Assembly: GCA_947455365.1 (NCBI GenBank)
Contig: CANGNU010000026.1
Location: 1-9,564, forward strand
Length of the DNA: 9,564 nt
Direction: 5' to 3'
Source of the DNA: Rickettsiales bacterium
GTDB taxonomy: Bacteria > Pseudomonadota > Alphaproteobacteria > Rickettsiales > UBA1997
The notes under the pieces are model-generated. The model did not search any database, was not told where the DNA came from, and was given only the letters and a program-made list of their open reading frames with translations. Shown here piece by piece: positions 1-7,868 of this stretch. Position 1 is the first letter of the stretch, and each line of letters begins with the position of its first letter. A program made the position numbers and the translations under genes.

Positions 1-448
1 AAGCAAAAGATTTTGGCAGCCCGCAATAGCCCGCCACGCTTGCAATGGCGGCAATATGTCCAAATTTTTGCTTAACCATTTGCGGCACCGCCACATGCAA
101 TAAATTTAGCATTCCCAGCAAATTTACATCAATAATTTCTTTAGAAGTTGCAAGATTAAAATTAACCACCGACATTGGCTGGTAAAGGGCCGAGCAGAAA
201 ATTATTAAATCAATTTTTTCAAATTGGACAATAATTTCTTCTAAGGTTTTTTGCAAAGAATTATGGTCAGAAACATTAAGTTGAGTAACTAAAATTTTAC
301 CCAAATTTTGATTTTGCTGCTTTATCAACTCAAGCTTATCAAGGCTTCTGGCCGAAATAATTAAATCGTAATTTTCTTGGTAAAATTTATTTACTAAAGC
401 TTCTCCAATTCCGCTACTAGCGCCAATTATCCAGCAAACTTTTCTCAT
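1..448 (-). CDS. Short-chain dehydrogenase/reductase (SDR), C-terminus missing at window edge
   Basis: Reading from the ATG at 448-446 gives 149 residues with no stop before the window edge, so the gene is truncated only by the window. It is a classical SDR: a Rossmann-fold NAD(P)H-dependent oxidoreductase. The cofactor-binding glycine motif GASSGIG is at residues 9-15. The usual NNAG motif is replaced by a degenerate FCSA at 84-87. The structural Asn is N109 (in VNLLG) and the catalytic Ser is S137 (in IASVAGY). The next codon, residue 150, begins with T and lies exactly 13 residues after S137, where the family has its catalytic Tyr, so the active site is probably intact just outside the window. 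A.R.S at 33-35 after the second strand could favour NADPH, but this is weak. The start lies 3 bases beyond the upstream OYE stop, so the two are translationally close and surely one transcript. The substrate cannot be told from sequence. SDR family membership is secure. Confidence 0.93.
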   Translation of the reverse strand, partial: MRKVCWIIGASSGIGEALVNKFYQENYDLIISARSLDKLELIKQQNQNLGKILVTQLNVSDHNSLQKTLEEIIVQFEKIDLIIFCSALYQPMSVVNFNLATSKEIIDVNLLGMLNLLHVAVPQMVKQKFGHIAAIASVAGYCGLPKSFA

Positions 449-451
449 AAA

Positions 452-1546
452 TTAAAGGGTTGAATAGTCAGTGTAGCCTTTTTCTAGCCCACCGTAAAAT
501 GTAGCGCGATTATATTTATTTAATTCGGCGCCAGTTTTTATTCTTGCTACTAAATCGGGGTTTGAAATAAACCATCTTCCAAAAGCAACTGCATCAACTT
601 TACCTGACTCAATTGCTTCTTTTGCGCTATTTGGAAGATATCCGCCAGCTGAAATTAATTTTCCGCTAAAGTTTTTACGAAAAATTTTGGCAGCGTCAGG
701 GGCGCTTTCAACATTACCTTCAGCACCGCCAGCATTGGTTGCTCTTGGTTCGATTAAATCAATGAAGGCAATTTTTCTTTTTTCTAATTCTTGCAAAACA
801 TAGCTAAAAAGTGCAATTGGGTCGTCATCTTGCATGTCGTTAAAAGTTCCATATGGAGAAAGCCTTACTCCCACTTGGTTGGCGGTCCAAACTTGTATAA
901 CTGCATCTACAACTTCTAACAAAAAGCGACTGCGATTTTCAATTGAACCGCCATAATTATCGGTTCGATTATTTGAGCCATTTTGCAAAAATTGATCAAT
1001 TAAATAGCCATTTGCTCCATGCACTTCAACGCCGTCAAATCCAGCTTCTTTTGCGTTTTGCGCAGCTTTTTTAAAATCAGCAACAATAGCAGATATTTCT
1101 TCATTTTCTAAAGCTCTGGGCGTTTCAAAAGCAACTTCTTTCCAATCGGCAGAGTAAATTCCGCCTTGCGGTTTAATTGCCGATGGCGCAACTGGAAGTT
1201 GATTATTCGGCTGATGCGAGCGATGAGAAATTCTGCCCACATGCCAAAGTTGCAAAACAATTTTTCCGCCAGCTTGATGAACCGCTTTGGTTACAAGCTT
1301 CCACCCTGCAATTTGCTCTGGCGAATGAATTCCCGGAGTTGCCGGATAGCCCTGCCCTTGCTGAGAAATTTGCGTTGCCTCCGAAATAATTAACCCCGCC
1401 GAAGCGCGCTGTTCATAATATTTAGCATTCAACTCATAAGGAATATTTCCCGGTTGCTTGCTGCGCATGCGAGTTAACGGCGCCATTACAATGCGGTTTT
1501 TAGCTTCAATTGCGCCAAATTTTACAGGTTCAAGAATGTTTGTCAT
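452..1546 (-). CDS. nemA: Old Yellow Enzyme family alkene reductase, NemA-like
   Basis: This 364-residue protein is a complete FMN-dependent ene-reductase (NADH:flavin oxidoreductase / Old Yellow Enzyme). The family reduces activated C=C bonds such as those of N-ethylmaleimide and enones, and nitro-compounds, in the cytoplasm. Its length matches Escherichia coli NemA. Visible hallmarks are the N-terminal strand with APLTR at 22-26, LISEATQIS at 53-61, LWHVGR at 100-105, and the substrate-binding pair H176/N179 with Y181 in HGANGY. They continue with the RTDNYGGSIENRSRF block at 194-208, R228 in GVRLSP, and the phosphate-binding FGRWFISNPDLV segment at 322-333. The C-terminus GYTDYSTL is very close to that of NemA. 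The gene sits 4 bases after the DUF3833 lipoprotein gene and 3 bases before the SDR gene. A role in detoxifying electrophiles, or in two-step reduction with the SDR, is inference. The symbol reflects family resemblance, not proven orthology. Confidence 0.95.
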   Translation of the reverse strand: MTNILEPVKFGAIEAKNRIVMAPLTRMRSKQPGNIPYELNAKYYEQRASAGLIISEATQISQQGQGYPATPGIHSPEQIAGWKLVTKAVHQAGGKIVLQLWHVGRISHRSHQPNNQLPVAPSAIKPQGGIYSADWKEVAFETPRALENEEISAIVADFKKAAQNAKEAGFDGVEVHGANGYLIDQFLQNGSNNRTDNYGGSIENRSRFLLEVVDAVIQVWTANQVGVRLSPYGTFNDMQDDDPIALFSYVLQELEKRKIAFIDLIEPRATNAGGAEGNVESAPDAAKIFRKNFSGKLISAGGYLPNSAKEAIESGKVDAVAFGRWFISNPDLVARIKTGAELNKYNRATFYGGLEKGYTDYSTL

Positions 1547-1550
1547 ATAT

Positions 1551-2078
1551 TTATAATTTTTTGAAAGAAATACTTAAAGTGCCTACACGAAAGCCAAATT
1601 TAGTCATCTGAGAAACATTGATGGCGGTTTTTTCATCAATCAGATAAATCCAATCAACTAAAGAAATATCATATTTTTTACCATCAACATCAACTTTTAA
1701 AACATAGTCCATTTTTACGGCATTGCCATATTGTTGACCTTTTGCCACGCCTACTGTATCATGGGCTTGCGCAGTAAAATTATTGTCATCAGAAAGTTTT
1801 ATTTTCCAAATGCGGCGATCTTTTTTACCATCAGAAAAAATAAAATCTTCTGCAAGCTCACCATCATTGCCTTTCCAAGTTCCAACCATTTTTACTGTAA
1901 AAGTTTTTATCACTTCCCCTGCGCGATTTTGCAATATTCCTTGCGCCTCTAATTTGCCATTTAGATAATTGCGGATATCCATTTTGGGCGAATTTTTTGC
2001 ATAAATTTTAGGATCGATTGAAGAGCATCCAAACAAAGATAGTATTGCCATAAATATTAAAGTTTTTTTAAGTTTCAT
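1551..2078 (-). CDS. DUF3833 family lipoprotein
   Basis: This 175-residue protein begins with a lipoprotein signal peptide: a basic start (MKLKK), a hydrophobic stretch at 6-17 and a lipobox LFGC with the lipidated Cys at 18. Residue +2 is Ser, which by the E. coli sorting rule points to the outer membrane. The mature part matches my recollection of the DUF3833 family. It has a YLNGKLEAQG segment near 38-47, GTWKG at 66-70, an EDF..SDG...RRIW block at 77-91, DWIYLID at 142-148 and MTKFGFRVG at 158-166. The pattern of alternating short strands suggests a small beta-barrel or lipocalin-like fold. The molecular function of the family is not established. I recall members near SDR genes and cyclopropane-fatty-acid-synthase-like genes in other proteobacteria, and the SDR two genes downstream fits that. 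It probably heads the three-gene group ending at position 1, or is read through from the efflux operon. Confidence 0.85.
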   Translation of the reverse strand: MKLKKTLIFMAILSLFGCSSIDPKIYAKNSPKMDIRNYLNGKLEAQGILQNRAGEVIKTFTVKMVGTWKGNDGELAEDFIFSDGKKDRRIWKIKLSDDNNFTAQAHDTVGVAKGQQYGNAVKMDYVLKVDVDGKKYDISLVDWIYLIDEKTAINVSQMTKFGFRVGTLSISFKKL

Positions 2079-2139
2079 AAATTTTTGTAATTATTTTACA
2101 TGATAACACGGTGAAATAAATTAGCAGATTTTAAGGGAG

Positions 2140-3528
2140 TTATTTTTTTACCTCTTCCACCACCTCGCTGCCCCCACCCAGCACCTTGTAGAGCGCAGCC
2201 AAGTTTGCAATATATTCTTTTCTGGCACTGGCCGCATTTTGCTTTGCATTTAACATGGCAATTTTTCCATCTAAAATATTAAGCGCACTGCTAATTCCTT
2301 GCTTGTGTTTTGCTTCAGAAATATCGAAAGATTTTTGCCGCGCACTTGCAATTTTTTCATAAGATTTTACTTGTTTAGAAATTGCCTCGCGTTCTGCTAA
2401 CTGGTCGGAAGCTTCGCCAAATGCCGTCTGAATAGCTTTTTCATATTGCACAATTTCAGTTTTTTTACGCAAATTTGCTAAATCTAAATTGGCAATATTT
2501 CGACCGCCAGTAAAAATTGGCAAATTAATTTGTGGCGTAAAAATCCAAGTTTTTGAATCAAGCAACGAATTTAATTCTCGCGAGCCATAACCATAAGTTC
2601 CAGTTAAAGTAATTGAAGGGAAAAAGGCGGCGCGAGCTGCGCCAATGCTGGCATTAGCGGCCTTTAAGTTATGTTCTGCTTGTTTAATATCGGGGCGCGA
2701 AAGAAGAGTTTCAGAGGTCATAAAATCAAGCAAATCTTCATCAATTTTAATGTCATTCAAAGAAACATTTTGCGCTGGTAAAGATTTTTCATCAAAAATT
2801 CCCACCAACAACATTAAGGTATTTTTATCTTGCGCCACCAATTTTTTGTAAGTTTCATGGACAGTTGCAGCCGCTTCAGTCAAGGCTTGCGCGTTGAGCA
2901 AATCGGATTGCGAATCAATACCATTTTTATAACGCAACTCACTAAATTTATAACGCTCACTTTGTGCCGCAGCATTTTCTGCGGCAATTTTTAAAATTTC
3001 ACTATCAAGAAGAAGCTGACTGTAAGCGTTAACTGTTTCGGCAATTAAAGAAATTTTTGCAATATTGCGCGCCTGCTCTGTCGCAAGAAAGTCTTCAAGC
3101 GCACTCTTCTTCAAGCTGCGCAACCTGCCAAAAAAATCTAACTCATAAGCCGAAACACCAACATTGGCACGAAATTGTCTTTTAGGAGTAAAGCCCGCAA
3201 AAGCCGAAGGCACGCCCTGCCTTGTTTCATAGCCAGTTGCGGTAATTGTCGGCAGCAACGCCGAACGAGACACGCCATAAGTTGCCTGCGCCGTTTCAAT
3301 ATTAAGCGCCGCAATTTTTAAATCTTTGTTATTGTCTAAAGCTAATTGAATTACGCGGCGCAAATCTTCTGACTGAAAAAAATCTTGCCACTTTGCCAGC
3401 GTAATTTTTTTCTTCGCCGCCGACTCACTAGTTTGCAACGGCACATTAACCTCAGGCTTCGAGTATTTAGGCTCTAAGGTGCAAGCAGTTAGCGCAATCA
3501 ATGCAATAAAAAAATATTTATGCTTCAT
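2140..3528 (-). CDS. RND efflux outer membrane lipoprotein channel (OprM/NodT family)
   Basis: This 462-residue protein is the outer membrane factor of a tripartite pump: a trimeric channel-tunnel that carries substrate from the RND permease across the periplasm and outer membrane. A lipoprotein signal with lipobox LTAC puts the lipidated Cys at 16. It is followed by the family's typical LEPKYSKPEV segment (18-27). Two TolC-like repeats follow. The first includes ELDFFGRLRS at 129-138, a hallmark of the NodT/OprM family. The second includes LLSRPDI at 275-281, AARAAFFPSITLTG at 297-310, INLPIFTGGR at 334-343 and a C-terminal LYKVLGGG at 446-453. Long Ala- and Gln-rich helices between these match the coiled-coil barrel. 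Length and motifs are complete. It starts 26 bases after the permease stop and is the last gene of the MFP-permease-channel operon. It is followed after 61 bases by the DUF3833 gene on the same strand. Confidence 0.95.
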   Translation of the reverse strand: MKHKYFFIALIALTACTLEPKYSKPEVNVPLQTSESAAKKKITLAKWQDFFQSEDLRRVIQLALDNNKDLKIAALNIETAQATYGVSRSALLPTITATGYETRQGVPSAFAGFTPKRQFRANVGVSAYELDFFGRLRSLKKSALEDFLATEQARNIAKISLIAETVNAYSQLLLDSEILKIAAENAAAQSERYKFSELRYKNGIDSQSDLLNAQALTEAAATVHETYKKLVAQDKNTLMLLVGIFDEKSLPAQNVSLNDIKIDEDLLDFMTSETLLSRPDIKQAEHNLKAANASIGAARAAFFPSITLTGTYGYGSRELNSLLDSKTWIFTPQINLPIFTGGRNIANLDLANLRKKTEIVQYEKAIQTAFGEASDQLAEREAISKQVKSYEKIASARQKSFDISEAKHKQGISSALNILDGKIAMLNAKQNAASARKEYIANLAALYKVLGGGSEVVEEVKK

Positions 3529-3554
3529 AATATCAGTCGAGTGGTTTTAAAATT

Positions 3555-6500
3555 TTAATTCCTTCTAGAAAATTTTGCCGAAATTTTCCTCACCAAAATA
3601 TAAAACATCGGCACAAATAAAGTTGCGACAAATGTTGCGAAGAACATTCCACCCATCACGCCAACACCAATTGCCCGTTGACTTGCCGACCCAGCCCCAC
3701 TTGCTGTAGCCAAAGGCAAAATTCCCAACATAAACGCCATTGAAGTCATAATAATTGGACGAAATCTTTGCTTAGTTGCCATCAAAACTGCTTCAACAAT
3801 TTCATGACCTTTTTCATGTAAACTTTCAGCAAATTCGACAATTAAAATTGCATTTTTGGCCGATAATCCAATTGTGGTTAATAATCCTACTTGAAAATAA
3901 ATATCGTTGCTCATGCCCGCAAGCTGCGCAAATACTAGCGCGCCGACAATTCCAAATGGTACAACTAAAATTACTGAAAATGGAATTGACCAGCTTTCAT
4001 AAAGCGCCGCCAACGACAAAAACACTACTAATAATGAAATTGCATAAAGCACTAAAGTTTGCGAACCCGATAATTTTTCTTCATAAGTCAGACCCGACCA
4101 AGTGTAATCTATACCCTTTGGCAATTTTTTAATCATATTTTCAACTTCAGAAATTGCTACGCCAGAGCTAACTCCGGGAATTGCGCCACCTTGAATATTT
4201 ACCGACGAAGTGCCATTAAAGCGCTCTAGCTTTGGCGAGCCGAATGTCCAATGCGCTGAAGCAAAGCTGCCAAACGAAACCATTTCGCCATTTTTATTGC
4301 GCACGAACCATTTATCAATGTCGGTTGGAAGCATGCGGTGCGCCGCTTCAGACTGCAGATAAACTTTTTTGATACGCCCCTTATCAAGAAAATCATTTAC
4401 ATAAGTTGAACCCCAAGCCGATTGCAAAGTTTGGTTGATGTCGCTAACCGCAAGGCCCAACGAGCCCGCCTTCTCGTAATCAATATCAATTTTATATTGC
4501 GCAACATCACTCAAACCGTTGGGCCGCACACCAATTAACAATGGATTTTTTGCCGACATTCCTAAAAGTTGATTACGCGCTTGCATTAAAGCATCATGCC
4601 CCAAACCGCCACGATCAAGCAGTTGCAGCTCAAAACCAGAAGCGTTACCAAGCTCACGAATTGGTGGTGGAAAAAAAGTGAAGACGAAGGCATCTTTAAT
4701 TTGCGATAACGCGCCCATTGCGCGACCAGAAATTGCCGCAACATTTTGACTAGCATCTTTACGCTCACTCCAGTCTTTTAATCCAACAAAACCAAGCCCT
4801 GCATTTTGTGCACGACCCGCAAAACTGAAGCCAGAAATTGTAAATAAATGCTCAACATTATTTGCTTCTTTGCTTAAAAAATAATCTTCAACTTGCTTTA
4901 AGCTTTCAGTTGTGCGCTCAAGTGTAGCACCGCTTGGGGCGTTTACCATTAAATATAAAGTGCCTTGATCTTCTACTGGTAAAAATGAAGTTGGCATGCG
5001 ATTGAACAAATAAACTAAGCCGCCAACCATCACAATATAAATCATAAAAAATCGCACGAGGCGTTGAATAATTTTGCTAGCACTGCTGGTATAAAAATTG
5101 CGCACTTTATCTAATCTGCTATTAAAAAATAAAATGAATTTATTTTCTGCAAGAGCATGATTTTTTTGCGCTGGCTTTAAAAGCGATGCGCATAAAGATG
5201 GTGACAAAATCAACGCTACCAACACTGAAAGCGTCATTGCCGACACAATTGTAATTGAAAATTGCCGATAAATTGCCCCCGCCGATCCACCAAAAAATGC
5301 CATTGGCACAAAAACTGCTGACAGCACCAAAGCAATGCCAACAAGGGCCCCCGTAATTTGCTTCATCGATTTTCTTGTTGCCTCAATTGGCGAAAGACCT
5401 TCTTCATGCATGATGCGCTCAACATTTTCGACCACGACAATTGCGTCATCAACCAGCAAGCCAATTGCTAGCACCGTGGCAAACATTGTCAGCGTGTTAA
5501 TGGTAAATCCGCAAGAAAACAGTATGGCAAAAGTGCCTAGCAACACAACGGGCACGGCAATTGTGGGAATTAAAGTTGCGCGAAAATTTTGTAGAAATAA
5601 AAACATCACCAGAAATACCAGCAGCACCGCTTCAAGCAAAGTGTGAACCACGCCACTAATTGAAAGCTTAATGAATGGTGTTGAATCAAGTGGATAAATT
5701 ACCTTCACGCCTTTTGGCAAATTTTTAGTAAGCTCTGCAACCCTTGCCTTTACTGCATCGGCAGTTTTTAACGCATTAGCGCCACTGGCTAAAATAATTG
5801 CCATACCCGCCGCAGGGTGGCGTTTGTAGCGCGCAACCGTACTATAACTTTGCAGGCCAAGCTCGACCGTTGCAACATCTTCTAAATAAATTTGCGCTCC
5901 ATCTTCACTAGAGCGCAGAATGATTTTTTTAAAATCATCGGCTGTTCTTAATTTTGATTGCGCGGTAATTGTTGCATTTAATTGTTGCCCCTCAACAGCT
6001 GGAAGCCCACCCAGCTGGCCAGCAGAAACATCGGCATTTTGCGCGCGAATTGCCGCAATAATTTCGGCAGTGGTTAAACTATAAGAAAAAAGCTTGTGCG
6101 GATCAAGCCAGATGCGCATTGCGCGCGGATTACCAAAAATTGTTACATCGCCAACACCATTGATGCGCGAGATGTTATCCTTCATGTCAGAAAGCAAGAT
6201 ATCGCCCAACTCGCCCTCACTCACCGCGTCATCTTCAGAATATAATCCAACCACCAACAAAAAGTTATTGTTAGATTTTCGCACTCGCACACCTTGCTGC
6301 TGCACCTCTTGCGGCAGCAATGGCATAGCGGTTTGCAAGCGATTTTGCACCTGCACTTGCGCAATATCGGGGTTAGTTTTTGGCTCAAAAGTTATCGATA
6401 AAGAAACATTACCATCAGAGTCACTGCTGGCAGAAAAATAGCGCAAATTATCAATGCCGGTAAGGCTTTGCTCAATTACTTGCGTCACGCTATTTTCTAA

Positions 6501-6668
6501 AGTTTCAGCAGAAGCACCCGGCATGGCAGTAGAAATTGAAACTGTCGGCGGTGCAATATTGGGATATTGCTCAACCGGCATTTTCAACAGCGCCAAGCCT
6601 CCAGCCATCATCACGATGATTGCCAGCACCCAAGAAAATATTGGTCGGTCGATAAAAAAACTGGACAT
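3555..6668 (-). CDS. acrB: RND multidrug efflux permease, HAE1 family (AcrB/MexB-like)
   Basis: This 1037-residue protein is a full-length inner membrane proton/drug antiporter of the hydrophobe/amphiphile efflux (HAE1) branch. It has twelve predicted membrane helices: TM1 near 9-29, TM2-TM6 within 340-493, TM7 near 537-556 and TM8-TM12 within 870-1023. Two large periplasmic domains lie between them. The proton relay is intact: D407 and D408 in TM4 ([12 protein letters not shown]), K938 in TM10 ([13 protein letters not shown]), and R968 and T975 in TM11. These correspond to AcrB D407, D408, K940, R971 and T978. The phenylalanine-rich drug pocket is also kept: F136, F178, F614, F616 and F627. 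This favours export of hydrophobic or amphiphilic compounds rather than metals, but the actual substrates are unknown. It starts 3 bases after the MFP stop. A GGTGA lies 11 bases before its ATG, badly spaced for a ribosome site. The symbol denotes the family type. Confidence 0.97.
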   Translation of the reverse strand: MSSFFIDRPIFSWVLAIIVMMAGGLALLKMPVEQYPNIAPPTVSISTAMPGASAETLENSVTQVIEQSLTGIDNLRYFSASSDSDGNVSLSITFEPKTNPDIAQVQVQNRLQTAMPLLPQEVQQQGVRVRKSNNNFLLVVGLYSEDDAVSEGELGDILLSDMKDNISRINGVGDVTIFGNPRAMRIWLDPHKLFSYSLTTAEIIAAIRAQNADVSAGQLGGLPAVEGQQLNATITAQSKLRTADDFKKIILRSSEDGAQIYLEDVATVELGLQSYSTVARYKRHPAAGMAIILASGANALKTADAVKARVAELTKNLPKGVKVIYPLDSTPFIKLSISGVVHTLLEAVLLVFLVMFLFLQNFRATLIPTIAVPVVLLGTFAILFSCGFTINTLTMFATVLAIGLLVDDAIVVVENVERIMHEEGLSPIEATRKSMKQITGALVGIALVLSAVFVPMAFFGGSAGAIYRQFSITIVSAMTLSVLVALILSPSLCASLLKPAQKNHALAENKFILFFNSRLDKVRNFYTSSASKIIQRLVRFFMIYIVMVGGLVYLFNRMPTSFLPVEDQGTLYLMVNAPSGATLERTTESLKQVEDYFLSKEANNVEHLFTISGFSFAGRAQNAGLGFVGLKDWSERKDASQNVAAISGRAMGALSQIKDAFVFTFFPPPIRELGNASGFELQLLDRGGLGHDALMQARNQLLGMSAKNPLLIGVRPNGLSDVAQYKIDIDYEKAGSLGLAVSDINQTLQSAWGSTYVNDFLDKGRIKKVYLQSEAAHRMLPTDIDKWFVRNKNGEMVSFGSFASAHWTFGSPKLERFNGTSSVNIQGGAIPGVSSGVAISEVENMIKKLPKGIDYTWSGLTYEEKLSGSQTLVLYAISLLVVFLSLAALYESWSIPFSVILVVPFGIVGALVFAQLAGMSNDIYFQVGLLTTIGLSAKNAILIVEFAESLHEKGHEIVEAVLMATKQRFRPIIMTSMAFMLGILPLATASGAGSASQRAIGVGVMGGMFFATFVATLFVPMFYILVRKISAKFSRRN

Positions 6669-6671
6669 AAT

Positions 6672-7745
6672 TTATTTTGTCACCATTAAAATTGGTTTTA
6701 CTTTTGCGCCATCAACAAGTTTTTGAAAGCCCTCGCAGATAATAACCACGCCATCTTCTAAGCCTTCTTCAACAATCCACGAATCACCCAAAGCTTGACT
6801 AGCCTTGATTACGCGCGGCTTGGCAGAGTTTTCTTTGTCAACCGTCCACACCATTAAATTGCCATCGGGCCCACGACTAGCAACGCGCTGCGGCACGGTA
6901 ATTGCTTCCATTTCTTTCAAATGCAATTTTGCTTTAACAAACATTCCCGGTAAAAGTTTTTTATCTTTGTTAGAGAAAATTGCGCGAAGCCTTACTGAAT
7001 CTGTGCTGACATCGACAAAAACTTCAGTAAATTTTAGCTTACCAACATTTTTATACGCGGCATCGTCAGTTTTTAACGATACCTCAATTTCTTTTTGATC
7101 ACCCATTTTAACCGCTTCTTTGCTGGGCTGAACCATATCGACATAAATTGGATTAAGCTCGGTAATTGTTGTTAAAGCCGCCATTTGATTGGCCGTAACC
7201 AACGCCCCTTCTGTAACATTTGACTTGCCAATATAACCAGAAATTGGCGCATAAACTTTGGTATAATCAAGCTTTTTCTTTGCTGCCTCGGCCTCAGCAT
7301 TGGCTTGAGCAAATGCCGCTTCAACATCATCAAATTCTTGCTTGCTGACAGCATCTTCTTCAAGCAAACTTTTGTAACGATCACGCTTTGCTTTCAACGC
7401 TTTTAAATTGCTATTTGCACCATTAAATGCCGCTTGATAAACATTGGGATCAATTTGATAAAGCTGTTGCCCAGCCTTTACCACAGAGCCTTCAGCAAAA
7501 TTAATTTTTTTGACAACGCCATCAATTTGTGGGCGAACTTCAGAAATTTTATAAGATGAAACACGCGCTGGTAATTCAATAAAGCGCTGGGTTTTTTGCT
7601 TTTGCACCACAATAACGCTAACCTCAAGAGCACCTTGCGGTGGCATTTGACCTGCATGCATTTGCCCAAAGAATTTTGGTTTTACAAAAAACCAACCAAT
7701 CAATATAACGACAATTAGCGAGATTATTATAGCTTTCTTACGCAT
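6672..7745 (-). CDS. acrA: RND efflux periplasmic adaptor (membrane fusion protein, AcrA/MexA-like)
   Basis: This 357-residue protein is the periplasmic adaptor that joins the RND permease to the outer membrane channel. A hydrophobic segment at residues 5-21 follows a basic start (MRKK). No Cys follows it, so unlike AcrA and MexA it is probably held by an uncleaved membrane anchor rather than a lipid. The domains follow the family order: first half of the lipoyl domain at about 65-98 (VRPQIDGVVKKINFAEG), alpha-helical hairpin at about 100-160 rich in Ala, Lys and Glu, and second lipoyl half at about 163-196 (YAPISGYIGKS). Next come a beta-barrel domain at about 198-280 with LLPGMFVKAKL at 264-274, and a membrane-proximal domain to the end. 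It is the first gene of the efflux operon, with 123 bases of divergent intergenic DNA upstream. No pump regulator gene is visible in the window. Confidence 0.95.
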   Translation of the reverse strand: MRKKAIIISLIVVILIGWFFVKPKFFGQMHAGQMPPQGALEVSVIVVQKQKTQRFIELPARVSSYKISEVRPQIDGVVKKINFAEGSVVKAGQQLYQIDPNVYQAAFNGANSNLKALKAKRDRYKSLLEEDAVSKQEFDDVEAAFAQANAEAEAAKKKLDYTKVYAPISGYIGKSNVTEGALVTANQMAALTTITELNPIYVDMVQPSKEAVKMGDQKEIEVSLKTDDAAYKNVGKLKFTEVFVDVSTDSVRLRAIFSNKDKKLLPGMFVKAKLHLKEMEAITVPQRVASRGPDGNLMVWTVDKENSAKPRVIKASQALGDSWIVEEGLEDGVVIICEGFQKLVDGAKVKPILMVTK

Positions 7746-7868
7746 AATTTATTAGAAAAAATAAAGAGGGTATTGATGAAACTTTTTTTCATCGCCAACC
7801 TTACCATAATCAAAAAAATATCGCAAAAGATTTTCTTAATAATTCTTCTAATTTTTAAATAACAAAAT
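7746..7868. promoter_or_regulatory. Divergent intergenic control region between the efflux operon and the UIM gene
   Basis: These 123 bases separate two genes read away from each other, so promoters for both must lie here unless distal ones are used. The DNA is very AT-rich, with several A and T runs. It holds one clean inverted repeat (7775-7793) close to the efflux gene. I looked for sigma-70 pairs on both strands and found only poor ones, such as a TATGGT-like element on the minus strand without a matching -35 and an AATAAT at 7838-7843 on the plus strand. I therefore do not assign exact promoters. Neither start codon has a Shine-Dalgarno sequence. Confidence 0.5.
7775..7793. repeat. Perfect 7-bp inverted repeat upstream of the efflux operon
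   Basis: GATGAAA at 7775-7781 and its exact reverse complement TTTCATC at 7787-7793 flank a 5-base spacer. The repeat ends 29 bases before the MFP start codon. It could be a repressor operator for the pump, since RND operons are often controlled by TetR- or MarR-type repressors. It could also be a small hairpin in the efflux mRNA leader. On the minus-strand transcript it is not followed by a run of U directly after the stem, so it is not a convincing intrinsic terminator. No regulator gene in the window can be paired with it. Confidence 0.5.

Noticed and set aside
1166..1393. Plus-strand open frames of 70-75 codons opposite the OYE gene
   Set aside because: They lie wholly within a clearly conserved gene on the other strand, in two mutually overlapping frames, and resemble no protein; they are shadows.
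2079..2139. Promoter for the DUF3833-OYE-SDR group, with a TATCAT -10-like hexamer (minus strand, 2100-2105)
   Set aside because: No acceptable -35 element lies 16-18 bases upstream and such hexamers are common in AT-rich DNA. Read-through from the efflux operon is equally possible.
3776..6726. Several 60-118 codon open frames opposite or overlapping the RND permease (for example 3776-4132, 5335-5646, 6094-6441)
   Set aside because: All are antisense or out-of-frame products of the conserved permease coding sequence with no recognisable features.
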